64,000 nt of DNA from Provencibacterium sp. GTDB taxonomy: Bacteria; Bacillota; Clostridia; Oscillospirales; Ruminococcaceae. The first letter of the stretch is position 1; each line of letters opens with the position of its first letter. Of the stretch, positions 42,931 through 51,757 are shown piece by piece. The DNA is taken from positions 85,877 through 149,876 of the forward strand of contig JAAWDS010000010.1 in the NCBI GenBank assembly GCA_022793895.1. The letters are read 5' to 3'. Below the pieces are notes generated by a model. That model ran no database searches. It saw only the letters and a list, made by a program, of their open reading frames with translations, and was not told the origin of the DNA. The translations under genes and the position numbers were made by a program.

Positions 42931-43905
42931 TTGAGCAGCAAGACGATAGCGGCCGGTACGGCGCGGCCCGCCCCGGCGTCTACGGGGAAAAACAGCCCAT
43001 TGGCTACAGCCTTTAAAAAGATCAAGCGCCATTGGCAGCTTTACCTCATCTTTTTAGTCCCGTTGGCGGTGGTCCTCATCTTTTCTTATGGACCGATGTA
43101 CGGCCTACAGATTGCTTTTAAGGATTTTATGGCCAGCAAGGGGATTGTGGGCAGCCCGTGGGTGGGGCTCAAGCACTTCCGGAGCTTCATCACCTCCTAC
43201 CAGTTCCCCCGCCTTCTGGGGAATACGCTGGGGATCAGCATCTATTCCCTGCTGGCAGGCTTCCCCATTCCGGTGCTGCTGGCGCTGATGATCAACGAAT
43301 GCGGGAACGCGAAATTCAAAAAATCGGTACAGATGGTCAGCTATGCGCCGCACTTCATCTCCACCGTCATCATGGTCTCCATCCTCTTAATGTTCCTGTC
43401 CCCCCGCTCCGGGTTTATCAACAATGTGGTAGCCCTCTTTGGCGGCGAGCGCATCGACTTCATCGCCAAACCGGAATATTTTAAATCGCTCTATGTCTGG
43501 TCGGGTATCTGGCAGAATATGGGCTACTCCTCCATCATCTATATCGCCGCCCTGGCGGGGATCGATCCGGCGCTGCACGAGGCCGCCGTTGTGGATGGAG
43601 CCAGCAAGCTGCGCCGGATCTGGCACATCGATATTCCCGGCATTCTTCCGACCGTGATTATTATGCTGATTCTTGACTGCGGGAAGCTGATGAACGTGGG
43701 CTATGAGAAGGTGCTGCTCATGCAGAACAGCCTGAACATGTCCTCCTCGGACATTATCTCCACCTTTGTCTACCGCATGGGACTGGAGCAGGCGCAGTAT
43801 AGCTTTTCAACGGCCGTCGGGCTTTTTAACTCGGTGATCAACACGGTTTTGCTGGTGGCCGTCAACCAGGTAGCCCGCAAGTGCAGTGAAACCAGCCTGT
43901 TCTAA
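42931..43905 (+). CDS. Sugar ABC transporter permease, LplB type
   Basis: A 324-residue permease with six predicted helices and an EAA loop (HEAAVVDGASKLRRIWHIDI near 212). It is closely related to the protein at 2566-3507. It starts with TTG 42931 (AGGGGGA upstream). First gene of the second Lpl operon (LplB, LplC, lipoprotein). With fucosidases downstream, the substrate is probably a fucosylated oligosaccharide (inferred). Confidence 0.92.
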   Translation: MSSKTIAAGTARPAPASTGKNSPLATAFKKIKRHWQLYLIFLVPLAVVLIFSYGPMYGLQIAFKDFMASKGIVGSPWVGLKHFRSFITSYQFPRLLGNTLGISIYSLLAGFPIPVLLALMINECGNAKFKKSVQMVSYAPHFISTVIMVSILLMFLSPRSGFINNVVALFGGERIDFIAKPEYFKSLYVWSGIWQNMGYSSIIYIAALAGIDPALHEAAVVDGASKLRRIWHIDIPGILPTVIIMLILDCGKLMNVGYEKVLLMQNSLNMSSSDIISTFVYRMGLEQAQYSFSTAVGLFNSVINTVLLVAVNQVARKCSETSLF

Positions 43906-43936
43906 CCGGCTTTTGAAGAAGAAAGGAAGGAATCTT

Positions 43937-44842
43937 ATGGCGAAACCATCCAAATCCCATATTTCCCTCTCCAGAGGCGACCAGATTTTCACCGTTGTAA
44001 ACTATACCGTTCTGGGGCTTCTGATGCTCGTTGTCGCCTACCCGCTGGTCTTTGTTTTGAGCGCCTCTTTTAGCTCGGCCAACGCCGTTACCTCCGGCCG
44101 GGTCTGGCTGCTGCCCGTGGAACCGACGCTGCTGGGCTACCAGACGGTCTTTAAAAACCCGGATATTGTGCGCAGCTTTTTTAACAGCATTCAGGTCATG
44201 GTGGTCGGCACCTTCATCAACGTCATTTTGACCGTTATGGCCGCTTATCCCCTTGCCCGCAAGGACTTCTATGGGCGCGGCTTCTTCACGGCGCTCCTGT
44301 CCTTTACCATGCTCTTCAACGGCGGGCTCATCCCCACCTTCCTGTTGGTGCGCAACCTGGGGCTCTACAACACCTATTGGGCGATTATCCTGCCCGGCGC
44401 GGTCAGCGTTTACAATGTGGTGGTTGCGCGCACCTATTTCCAGACCAACATCCCCGATGAGCTCTATGAAGCGGCCGACCTGGACGGCTGCGGCGATATC
44501 GGCTTTATCGTGCGCATCGTGCTGCCGCTGTCTGCCCCCATTCTCGCCGTGCTCACGATGTTCTATGCCGTCGGCCACTGGAACAGCTATTTCTCCCCGA
44601 TGATCTATCTGACCGACAAGAAGCTCTTTACTTTGCAGCTCGTGCTGCGCAACATCCTTATCGCCAACCAGACCGACAGCGAGATGATGAAGGATGTGGA
44701 GGCGATGGCGCGCCAGGAGGGGCTTGCCGAGCTGCTCAAATATGCGCTGATCGTTGTTGCCAGCGTGCCGATGCTGATTATTTATCCCTTCATTCAGAAA
44801 CACTTTGTGAAGGGCGTTATGATCGGCGCGCTCAAGGGATAA
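43937..44842 (+). CDS. Sugar ABC transporter permease, LplC type
   Basis: A ~301-residue permease with six predicted helices. The EAA region is LYEAADLDGCGDIGFIVRIV and the C terminus HFVKGVMIGALKG. ATG 43937 has AGGAAGG at the right distance; the upstream frame to 43886 overlaps the first permease and has no ribosome site. Partner of the preceding permease. Confidence 0.92.
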   Translation: MAKPSKSHISLSRGDQIFTVVNYTVLGLLMLVVAYPLVFVLSASFSSANAVTSGRVWLLPVEPTLLGYQTVFKNPDIVRSFFNSIQVMVVGTFINVILTVMAAYPLARKDFYGRGFFTALLSFTMLFNGGLIPTFLLVRNLGLYNTYWAIILPGAVSVYNVVVARTYFQTNIPDELYEAADLDGCGDIGFIVRIVLPLSAPILAVLTMFYAVGHWNSYFSPMIYLTDKKLFTLQLVLRNILIANQTDSEMMKDVEAMARQEGLAELLKYALIVVASVPMLIIYPFIQKHFVKGVMIGALKG

Positions 44843-44942
44843 GCGGCGCCCGCTTTCCGGTATGTATCCCTTCCGGCCGCAGCCGGCCGGAAGGGATCCC
44901 ATATAAAACCCATTGGCTATCCAGAAAGGGAGGAAAATCAGA

Positions 44943-46694
44943 ATGAAGAAAAGAATCCTAGCGATACTTCTAAGCGCGGCTTCCGCCATATCGCTGGCGG
45001 GCTGCGCCGGGTTCGGCGGCGGCGGTTCCAGCTCTTCGAGCGCGCCCGCTTCCAGCGCCGCGCCCTCCAGCAGCGCGGCGGCTTCCGCAGCAGGCTCCAG
45101 CTCCGCGGCGGCAGAGCCCGCCGGCCTTGTCACCCCGAACGGCGAGTTCCCCATCGTCACCGAGCCCTATACCTTAACGGTGCTCGTGCCGGACGCGCCC
45201 TATATCTCCGAGCTCAACGAGAACAACGAGTTTACCAAGTGGTATGAGGAGTATACCGGCGTACACGTGGAATACACCGAAGTTGCTTATGACAGCAAGC
45301 GCGAAAAGGTCAACCTGCTTCTGGCCAGCGGCGAATATCCCGATATCATGATGTGGTCGGGCATCAACGCGGCGGATGAGGTACTCTATGGCTCGCAGGG
45401 CATTTTCCTGCGGCTCAACGACCTGATTGAAGAATACGGCCTGGAGACCAAGAAGGTTTTCGATGCCTATGCCGAACTCCCCGGCGCTATCACCACGCCG
45501 GACGGAAATATCTATGCGCTGCCGAACATCAACGATTGCTTCCACTGCAACAACACCGTCCGCGCCTGGATCAATCAGGATTGGCTGGACAACCTGGGCC
45601 TTGCAACCCCGACTACGACCGATGAGTTTTATGAGGTTCTCAAGGCGTTCAAGGAAAAGGATCCCAACGGCAACGGAAAGGCCGACGAGATCCCGATGAT
45701 GGGCTGCAATAAGGATGGCAACATGCTGCAAGTGTGGCCGTTCCTCATGAACTCCTTCGTTTATTACGACGGCGGCCACATCTTCTTAGACCTGGACAAC
45801 GGCAATGTGGAGTTTATCGCCACCACCGACGCTTACCGCGAGGGTATCCGCTATATCCACAAGCTCTTTGAGGAAGGGCTCATTGACCCCACCTCGCTGA
45901 CCCAGACGGAAGAACAGTTCAAGCAGGTAGGCACCAATCCGGACGCGCAGCTCGTCGGCGTTGGCACGAGCGCCTTCTGGTGGAAGTTCCTAGGCTATGA
46001 TCGGGATACCGCCGACCAGCGCGCCAACAGCTACACCGCTCTTGCGCCGCTGAAGGGGCCGGCAGGCGTTCAGTATTCCCCGACCACCGCAACGGCCGCG
46101 ACCAACGGCATGCTGGTCATCACCGACAAGTGCAAAAATCCGGAGGTCGCCTTCCGCTGGGCCGATGCGCTCTACAATGAGGAAGTCACCTACCGTTCCC
46201 AGCTCGGCATTGAAGGGACCAACTATGAGAAGGCTCCCGAAGGCTCGCTGGGCATCAACAAGAAGCCGGGGCTCTATGTCAAGATTGTTCAAGACACCAT
46301 GGCTGAAGAGCGCACCACCGACGCAGGCAACGTTTTCATGGGCAACCGTTCCTCCGACTGGCGCTTAGGCGAGGTCGCCGACTACAGCGATCCCGCGACC
46401 CAGTGGGCGCAGGAGCCCCGCCTCTACAACGAGACCAACGACAAATATTTCCCCTATTCGGATACGAGCAAGAAGCTGCCCGCTTCTCTCTACCTGCTGC
46501 CTGAGGAATCCAGCGACTACGCCCGGCTCAAGGCACAGATTGAAACCTACGCCAAGGAGAGCCTTGTCGCCTTTTTCACCGGCAACAAGAATGTGGAGAC
46601 CGATTGGGACGCCTATGTCGCCGAGTTTGAAAAGCTGGAGCTGCCTAAGTACCTGGAGCTCAACCAGACCGCTTACGACCGCCAGTACAAATAA
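44943..46694 (+). CDS. Extracellular solute-binding lipoprotein of the second Lpl operon
   Basis: A 583-residue binding protein. The lipobox SLAGC gives a lipidated Cys21, followed by a ~45-residue Gly/Ser/Ala linker and then the family-1 fold (FTKWYEEYTGVHVEYTEVAY). GGGAGG precedes ATG 44943; the frame from 44913 has no site. Last gene of the importer operon, followed by a strong terminator. Confidence 0.92.
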   Translation: MKKRILAILLSAASAISLAGCAGFGGGGSSSSSAPASSAAPSSSAAASAAGSSSAAAEPAGLVTPNGEFPIVTEPYTLTVLVPDAPYISELNENNEFTKWYEEYTGVHVEYTEVAYDSKREKVNLLLASGEYPDIMMWSGINAADEVLYGSQGIFLRLNDLIEEYGLETKKVFDAYAELPGAITTPDGNIYALPNINDCFHCNNTVRAWINQDWLDNLGLATPTTTDEFYEVLKAFKEKDPNGNGKADEIPMMGCNKDGNMLQVWPFLMNSFVYYDGGHIFLDLDNGNVEFIATTDAYREGIRYIHKLFEEGLIDPTSLTQTEEQFKQVGTNPDAQLVGVGTSAFWWKFLGYDRDTADQRANSYTALAPLKGPAGVQYSPTTATAATNGMLVITDKCKNPEVAFRWADALYNEEVTYRSQLGIEGTNYEKAPEGSLGINKKPGLYVKIVQDTMAEERTTDAGNVFMGNRSSDWRLGEVADYSDPATQWAQEPRLYNETNDKYFPYSDTSKKLPASLYLLPEESSDYARLKAQIETYAKESLVAFFTGNKNVETDWDAYVAEFEKLELPKYLELNQTAYDRQYK

Positions 46695-46721
46695 GGCGAA
46701 AACCGGGAAGCCTGTCCTTTA

Positions 46722-46764
46722 AAAAAGCTCCGCCAAACGGCAAACCCGCTTGGCGGAGCTTTTT
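46722..46764. terminator. Bidirectional terminator
   Basis: AAAAAGCTCCGCCAA (46722-46736) pairs with TTGGCGGAGCTTTTT (46750-46764), with A and T runs on both sides. It separates the convergent lipoprotein and AraC-sensor genes. Confidence 0.85.
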
Positions 46765-46785
46765 AAAGGCTTTTTTCCAGCCTGG

Positions 46786-49086
46786 CTATTTGCCGGCGCG
46801 CTCTGCGGTGGGGTTTACCCCATAATACCGCTTGTAGGCGCGGCGGAAGGTGCTCGCGAGCGCATAGCCCGAATCGAGCGCCACCTCGTCCACCTTCATA
46901 GCGGTGGCGCGCAGCAGCTGCCGGGCATGCTCCATGCGCAGCCGGTCGAGATAGGCGGAGAAATTCTCCCCTGCAAGCTCCTTAAACAGTTGGGAAAAGT
47001 AGGCTTCGGAAAACCCGAAATGATCCGCCGCATATTTGAGCGAAAGGTTGGGGTCGCGGAACCTTTCCTCCACAAAGGCGATGATTTCGCGCCGGATGTT
47101 CTCCGCCTTTTCCCCGCTGCGCCGGGCCGAGGCCCCGCAAAGCTCCCGCACGATATCGGCCACCGCTGCGCGCAGCGCGGGTCCGGGCGTGCGGCTGCGC
47201 AGGCCGAGCACCTTCTTTCCGGCCGCCTCGGTGCCGCCGTTATCCCCGGCCGCTTTGAGCAGGGTGATGCGCAGCTGTTCGATAAAAAGCTGGCCCATGC
47301 CGGGGCTTAACGGCTGCTCGTCAAAGTTTTTGCGGATGATGTCCTCCACGCTGGCCAGCGCCCCGCTGGAATCCCCCAGCTTAATCTGCCGCAGCAGCTT
47401 GCTCTCAAACTCCGGCGGATAGTGGAAGAGGCTGCGGTTTTGGCGCGGCTGCGTCCCGCTCCATAGCACCGCGCCCTGCATATCCAAAAAGGAGTAGCTT
47501 AAAAACAGGTCGCGGCAGAGGGTATAGCTTTCGCAGGTGCCGCTGACCGGCTGGTAGAGATCTCCGCCCACGCAGCGCAGCAGCAGCCCCTCCTCCCGGT
47601 AAAGCTCTTCAATCCCGGCGGCGGCGAGCTCCTCCACAATGGCGCGGTAGCGCGGGGACTCCGTTTCGCGGAAGGTGCAGAGGATCACCACCTGATCGAT
47701 GCTCCGGCTATAGATGTAGCCCCGTCCCTCAAAGATCCGTTCCAGCCGCGTCAGAGCGCGCTGCTTTTTCCCGGTGAACTGGCCCAGCCCTTCCACCGTG
47801 CTGCTGTCCCCATCCTCTTCCTCCAGGGAAATGGCTAAGATACAGTAGCGGCAGCCAGAGACCGGGAAGTTCAGCCGATCGGCCATCTCCTGGAGCTCCG
47901 CTTCTTCGGTGAAGGAGCCATTGATCAGCCGGTCCAGAAAGGCAGCCTGCAAGATGGGGCGCTGCCGTTCGGCGCTCAGCCGCAGGCTATGGTTGCTGTT
48001 GACCAGCGAGAGCATGGCGTTATTCAGGTAATCGAAAACATTCTCGCCGTTGTAGCCCTCCAGCCCGCTGTCCGCCGCGTTTTCCAGCACCCCGCTCAGC
48101 CTCCGGCTGTTGCGGACGGCGAGATAGAGCGCATAGCCGACCGCCAGCAGCACGGCGGCCAGGTTGAGGTAAACCGACATGACGCGCAGGCCGCTCACAT
48201 CGCGCAGCACCTCGCTGCGCGGCATGATGGTGATCAGCTTTAGGCCATAGTCCGATAAAAGGTAGTTGGCAATGTTCTCTTTTCCATAAAACCGTTCATC
48301 CAACAGCCCCTCCTCTTCCAGCAGGGGAAGCTCCGCCTCCATGGCCGCCCCGTTCCCCAGCTTCCCTCCGGCCATTAAAAGCCGGTTCTGGGCATCCAGG
48401 ATGAGGTAGCTGCCGCCGGATTCCAACACCGGGGTAAACAGCTCGTCCATCATCGATTCCTTGAGGATGAAATAAACCGTCGCCCCATCCTGAGGACCGC
48501 TTCCCTGGTTCCAGAGCGGCATTGCGTAGAGCATGCCGCGGCTGTGCGCGCCGTTAACGGTGATGTCCATGCTGGGGAAGAAGCTCCGGCGGAAGGGCGG
48601 GGGATGCAGCTCACCGCAGAATTGCTCATAGGTGTAGTCTCCGAAGCGGTAGAGCTCCCCATAATCCTTGGCAAGACGGCTTGAAATGCTGGTCGGTGTT
48701 AGGAAAACATCGCTGCGGCGGTAGTAAATGGCAATGTTAAACTCATCCTCCAAATAGATCATGCTTTTAAAGCTCTGGGCGGCCTGCCAGAGCGGGTAAT
48801 AGCCGCTCGTTTCGGAGAGCTCCTGCTGGTATTGTAGGTTATTGAGCTCCTGGTTGGTCAGCACCTGGGTGGACAGCGAGTCGATGGCGCGCAGCTTGAG
48901 GTCAATCGTCGACCGGGAATGGCGCAGCACCGTCATGTTGCTTCGCATGGCGCTCTGCTCGGTAACGCGGATCGCCCGGCTGGCCGCCACATTGAGCACC
49001 AGCACAGGGATGAGGATGAACAGGATATATGAGGTGGTGAACTGCATGAGAATCCGGCGGAAAGCCGGGGTCTGTAGCCATTTCAT
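46786..49086 (-). CDS. Membrane-anchored AraC-family regulator with extracellular sensor
   Basis: A 766-residue regulator. A membrane segment near residues 15-35 and a second near 300-325 (LNLAAVLLAVGYALYLAV) flank an extracellular sensor. A cytoplasmic linker follows, and the C-terminal ~100 residues are the AraC DNA-binding domain (LSLKYAADHFGFSEAYFSQL, VDEVALDSGYALASTFRRAY). One-component regulators of this type in Bacillota sit beside Lpl importers and probably control them on binding an external glycan or a loaded receptor. It is convergent with the second Lpl operon and divergent from the GH95-like gene. Confidence 0.9.
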   Translation of the reverse strand: MKWLQTPAFRRILMQFTTSYILFILIPVLVLNVAASRAIRVTEQSAMRSNMTVLRHSRSTIDLKLRAIDSLSTQVLTNQELNNLQYQQELSETSGYYPLWQAAQSFKSMIYLEDEFNIAIYYRRSDVFLTPTSISSRLAKDYGELYRFGDYTYEQFCGELHPPPFRRSFFPSMDITVNGAHSRGMLYAMPLWNQGSGPQDGATVYFILKESMMDELFTPVLESGGSYLILDAQNRLLMAGGKLGNGAAMEAELPLLEEEGLLDERFYGKENIANYLLSDYGLKLITIMPRSEVLRDVSGLRVMSVYLNLAAVLLAVGYALYLAVRNSRRLSGVLENAADSGLEGYNGENVFDYLNNAMLSLVNSNHSLRLSAERQRPILQAAFLDRLINGSFTEEAELQEMADRLNFPVSGCRYCILAISLEEEDGDSSTVEGLGQFTGKKQRALTRLERIFEGRGYIYSRSIDQVVILCTFRETESPRYRAIVEELAAAGIEELYREEGLLLRCVGGDLYQPVSGTCESYTLCRDLFLSYSFLDMQGAVLWSGTQPRQNRSLFHYPPEFESKLLRQIKLGDSSGALASVEDIIRKNFDEQPLSPGMGQLFIEQLRITLLKAAGDNGGTEAAGKKVLGLRSRTPGPALRAAVADIVRELCGASARRSGEKAENIRREIIAFVEERFRDPNLSLKYAADHFGFSEAYFSQLFKELAGENFSAYLDRLRMEHARQLLRATAMKVDEVALDSGYALASTFRRAYKRYYGVNPTAERAGK

Positions 49087-49188
49087 AGCAGAAGGATCCC
49101 CCTATTCCCCGTTTGGGGTATTGCCTGCCCCTCCGGGCTGCCGGAAAAGGCAGAAAAATTGTATAATCTTCTCAGATAGGATGAGCTT

Positions 49189-49217
49189 ATTATAGCATCT
49201 TTTCCTCAAGATGAAAA
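49189..49217 (-). promoter_or_regulatory. Promoter of the AraC-sensor gene
   Basis: On the minus strand a perfect -10 TATAAT (49189-49194) and a -35-like TTTTCA (49212-49217), 17 bp apart. A plus-strand TATAAT at 49162-49167 could serve the GH95-like gene. Confidence 0.45.
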
Positions 49218-49314
49218 TAAAATTTGCAGCCGGATAGGCAGGGAACCGGCGGAGCCTTTTTGCGTGAGGCGCCGCCGGGGCCTTTCCGGAACAGCTGGAA
49301 GGAGTGCGATCCCT

Positions 49315-51531
49315 TTGTTATCTCCGATTGACTATAAATCCTTCTTGGGGCGGCACGATCTCTACTGGCCGCAGCCGCCCAAGACCTGGGATGAGAGCGC
49401 CTTTTTGGGCAACGGCATGCTGGGCGCGGCCGTCTATGGGGCCGAGCACAAGAGCCACCGCCAAACCCTCCGCTTCGTGATGGGGAGGGAGGATGTGGTG
49501 GCCCGCCGTCCCTCCGCCTTCGCCGCCCGCGTGCCGGTGGGGGAGTTTGAGCTCCAATTCGGAAGCTGGATCTATGGCGGGACGACGATGAAGCTCGATC
49601 TTTGGAATGCGCAGCTAAACGCCTCTGTCGTTACGGTGAAGGGAAGCGCCCGGCTGAGCGCCTTCCTCCACAGCCGGAAGGATGTTCTGCTGCTCGAACT
49701 GCAAACGGGGGATGAGACGGCCTCCTTCCGCTTTGTCCCCTATCCCGAAGTGTCCGAAGCGCTGAAGGTGGATGACGGGCGGCCGAACATCGATCAATAT
49801 TTCCCGGAAACGGCCGTTCAGCAGGAGGAGCGGGACGGCGTATCCTTCACCCGGCAGCGCTACAACGGCTCGGCGGACGGATGTACCGCGGCGCTCCTCT
49901 GCGTCCCGGCCGGGGAGGGGAAGGTCCGGTACTATGCCACCATTCAGCAGGGGCACGATGCGGCCGCCGCCGGCCGGGCGGAACGGCTGCTGCGCGACGC
50001 GGCGGCCGAACCGGCCGAAAACTTCCGGCAGTCCCACCGCAGCTGGTGGCACGATTACTACCGCCGCTCCTTCCTCTCGCTGCCGGATACCCGGCTGGAG
50101 GGGTTCTATTGGGCGCAGCTGTATAAGCTCGGCTCCGCCACCCGGCCGGACAGCCCCACGCTGGACAACCAAGGCCCCTGGATGGGGCCGACCCCCTGGC
50201 CGGGCACCTGGTTCAACATGAATGTCCAGGTGGCCTATTCGCCGGTCTATGCCTCCAACCACCTGGAGGAAGGGGAGTCGCTCTGCCGGGCGCTGGATCG
50301 GAACCTCCCCAACCTGATTGCAAACGTCCCGGAAGAGCTGCGGGCCGACAGCGCGGGGCTGGGCCGGTCGATGAGCCACGATTTTTCCGCTCCGGTGGGG
50401 GCGGAGACCGGCAACCTGCTTTGGGCCTGCCATAACTACTACCGGCAATACCGCTATTCGATGGATGAGGAGCTGCTGCGCACCCGGCTTTATCCGCTCT
50501 TACGCCGGGCGGTCGGGTTCCACCTGCACCTGCTGCGGGAGGGGGAGGATGGGCGGCTGCATCTGCCCGCCACCATCTCTCCGGAATACGGCTCCTTTAA
50601 GCAGCTGGCGGTAGAAGATTGCGGCTATGATCTGTTCCTGCTGCGCTGGGGCCTTTGCACCCTGCTGAACAGCGCGCGGCGGCTGGGCCTTTCGGAAGCG
50701 GAGGAGCCGCGCTGGCGAGAAACGCTGGAAAAGCTGGCGGAAAACCCGGCGGATGAAACCGGCTATCTCATCGGCAAGGGGGTGCGCATGGATCACGGGC
50801 ACCGGCACTACAGCCACCTGCTGGGCGTCAGCCCGCTGCACATTGTGGATGTGGAGAACCCCGTCCTGCGCGAGCGGGTGCGCGTTTCCCTGCGGCATTG
50901 GTTTGGCCGGGAGGGCGATCTGCGCGGCTTCACCTTTTCGGGCGCGGCCTCGATTGCGGCTGCCCTCGGAGAAGGGGACGAAGCGCTCAGTTACCTGCTC
51001 TCAGGGCTCTTACTGTGCAAGCCGAACACCTTCTACCGGGAGGCGGGGCCGGTGATCGAGTCGCCGCTGGGCATGGCGGAGGCGGTGCATGATCTGCTGC
51101 TGCAAAGCCACAGCGGGGTTGTCGAGGTGTTCCCCGCGCTACCCTCCGGCTGGGCGGATGTTTCGTTCCAAAGCCTGCGGGCCGAAGGGGCGTTCCTCGT
51201 TTCGGCGCAGCGGCGGGCCGGGAAGGTGCAGTTCATCCATATCCGCAGCCTGGCGGGCGAGCCGCTGCGCGTCCGCTGCCGGCTGTTCGGCGGCGGGCCG
51301 GTTCTCTTGCAGGACGGCGGAGGACGCCGGGAGCTGCTCCCCGATCCGGACGGCTGCTTTACCGTTCCGCTGGCGAAGGGGGAGGAAGCGGCGCTGTTCC
51401 CAGCCGGTACGGCCGGGACGGCGGAAATAGCCGTCGCCCCGGTGGAGGCGCAGCGCGGCCTCTGCAACTTCTGGGGCGGGAACAAGCCCTGGCGGCTTTA
51501 CGGCATTCCTTTCGCAGAGGAGGCGCCGTAA
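49315..51531 (+). CDS. GH95-like alpha-L-fucosidase / alpha-L-galactosidase
   Basis: A 738-residue cytosolic glycosidase of GH95-like layout: N-terminal beta-domain, alpha/alpha-barrel and C-terminal beta-domain. PGTWFNMNVQVAYSPVYASN near residue 300 corresponds to the barrel region with catalytic Asn residues, and ATISPEYGSF near 420 to the catalytic Glu loop. These residue roles are from family memory. TTG 49315 is preferred (GGAAGGAG 10 bp upstream) over TTG 49264. With the GH29 gene downstream it would remove alpha-1,2-linked and other fucose residues from imported glycans. Confidence 0.85.
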   Translation: MLSPIDYKSFLGRHDLYWPQPPKTWDESAFLGNGMLGAAVYGAEHKSHRQTLRFVMGREDVVARRPSAFAARVPVGEFELQFGSWIYGGTTMKLDLWNAQLNASVVTVKGSARLSAFLHSRKDVLLLELQTGDETASFRFVPYPEVSEALKVDDGRPNIDQYFPETAVQQEERDGVSFTRQRYNGSADGCTAALLCVPAGEGKVRYYATIQQGHDAAAAGRAERLLRDAAAEPAENFRQSHRSWWHDYYRRSFLSLPDTRLEGFYWAQLYKLGSATRPDSPTLDNQGPWMGPTPWPGTWFNMNVQVAYSPVYASNHLEEGESLCRALDRNLPNLIANVPEELRADSAGLGRSMSHDFSAPVGAETGNLLWACHNYYRQYRYSMDEELLRTRLYPLLRRAVGFHLHLLREGEDGRLHLPATISPEYGSFKQLAVEDCGYDLFLLRWGLCTLLNSARRLGLSEAEEPRWRETLEKLAENPADETGYLIGKGVRMDHGHRHYSHLLGVSPLHIVDVENPVLRERVRVSLRHWFGREGDLRGFTFSGAASIAAALGEGDEALSYLLSGLLLCKPNTFYREAGPVIESPLGMAEAVHDLLLQSHSGVVEVFPALPSGWADVSFQSLRAEGAFLVSAQRRAGKVQFIHIRSLAGEPLRVRCRLFGGGPVLLQDGGGRRELLPDPDGCFTVPLAKGEEAALFPAGTAGTAEIAVAPVEAQRGLCNFWGGNKPWRLYGIPFAEEAP

Positions 51532-51556
51532 AATCACATTTTGCGGCGCGTCCTCT

Positions 51557-51664
51557 GAAAAAAGCGGCTTTTGGGGCGAAGACGACGCCCCAAATTTCGC
51601 GCCACCGGCGCGAAACCGCAGCTTTTTCCGGTTTCTACAAGCCAGAGGGTGCATTTTTTGACAG
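51557..51664 (+). repeat. Structured dispersed repeat, copy A (three-way junction)
   Basis: An outer stem (51557-51567 with 51616-51628) encloses hairpin 1 (51570-51578 with 51586-51594, loop 7 nt) and hairpin 2 (51595-51603 with 51607-51615, loop 3 nt), then a tail ending near TTTTTTGACAG. A second copy at 56214 has the same fold with compensatory base changes. It follows the GH95-like stop codon. Confidence 0.7.
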
Positions 51665-51724
51665 CTTCTTCTATCTTGTGGGCACGCTCACGGCAATAAA
51701 CGCTTTATTTCGGAAAGGAGGCAA

Positions 51725-51750
51725 TCCGGGCGGGCGGAGATCCGCCCGGA
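51725..51750 (+). promoter_or_regulatory. Hairpin between ribosome site and start of the GH29 gene
   Basis: A perfect 9-bp stem (51725-51733 with 51742-51750, loop 8 nt) lies between a strong AAAGGAGG (51714-51721) and the ATG at 51758. Folding would bring the distant ribosome site closer or hide the weaker GAGAAGG next to the start. Confidence 0.5.
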
Positions 51751-51757
51751 GAGAAGG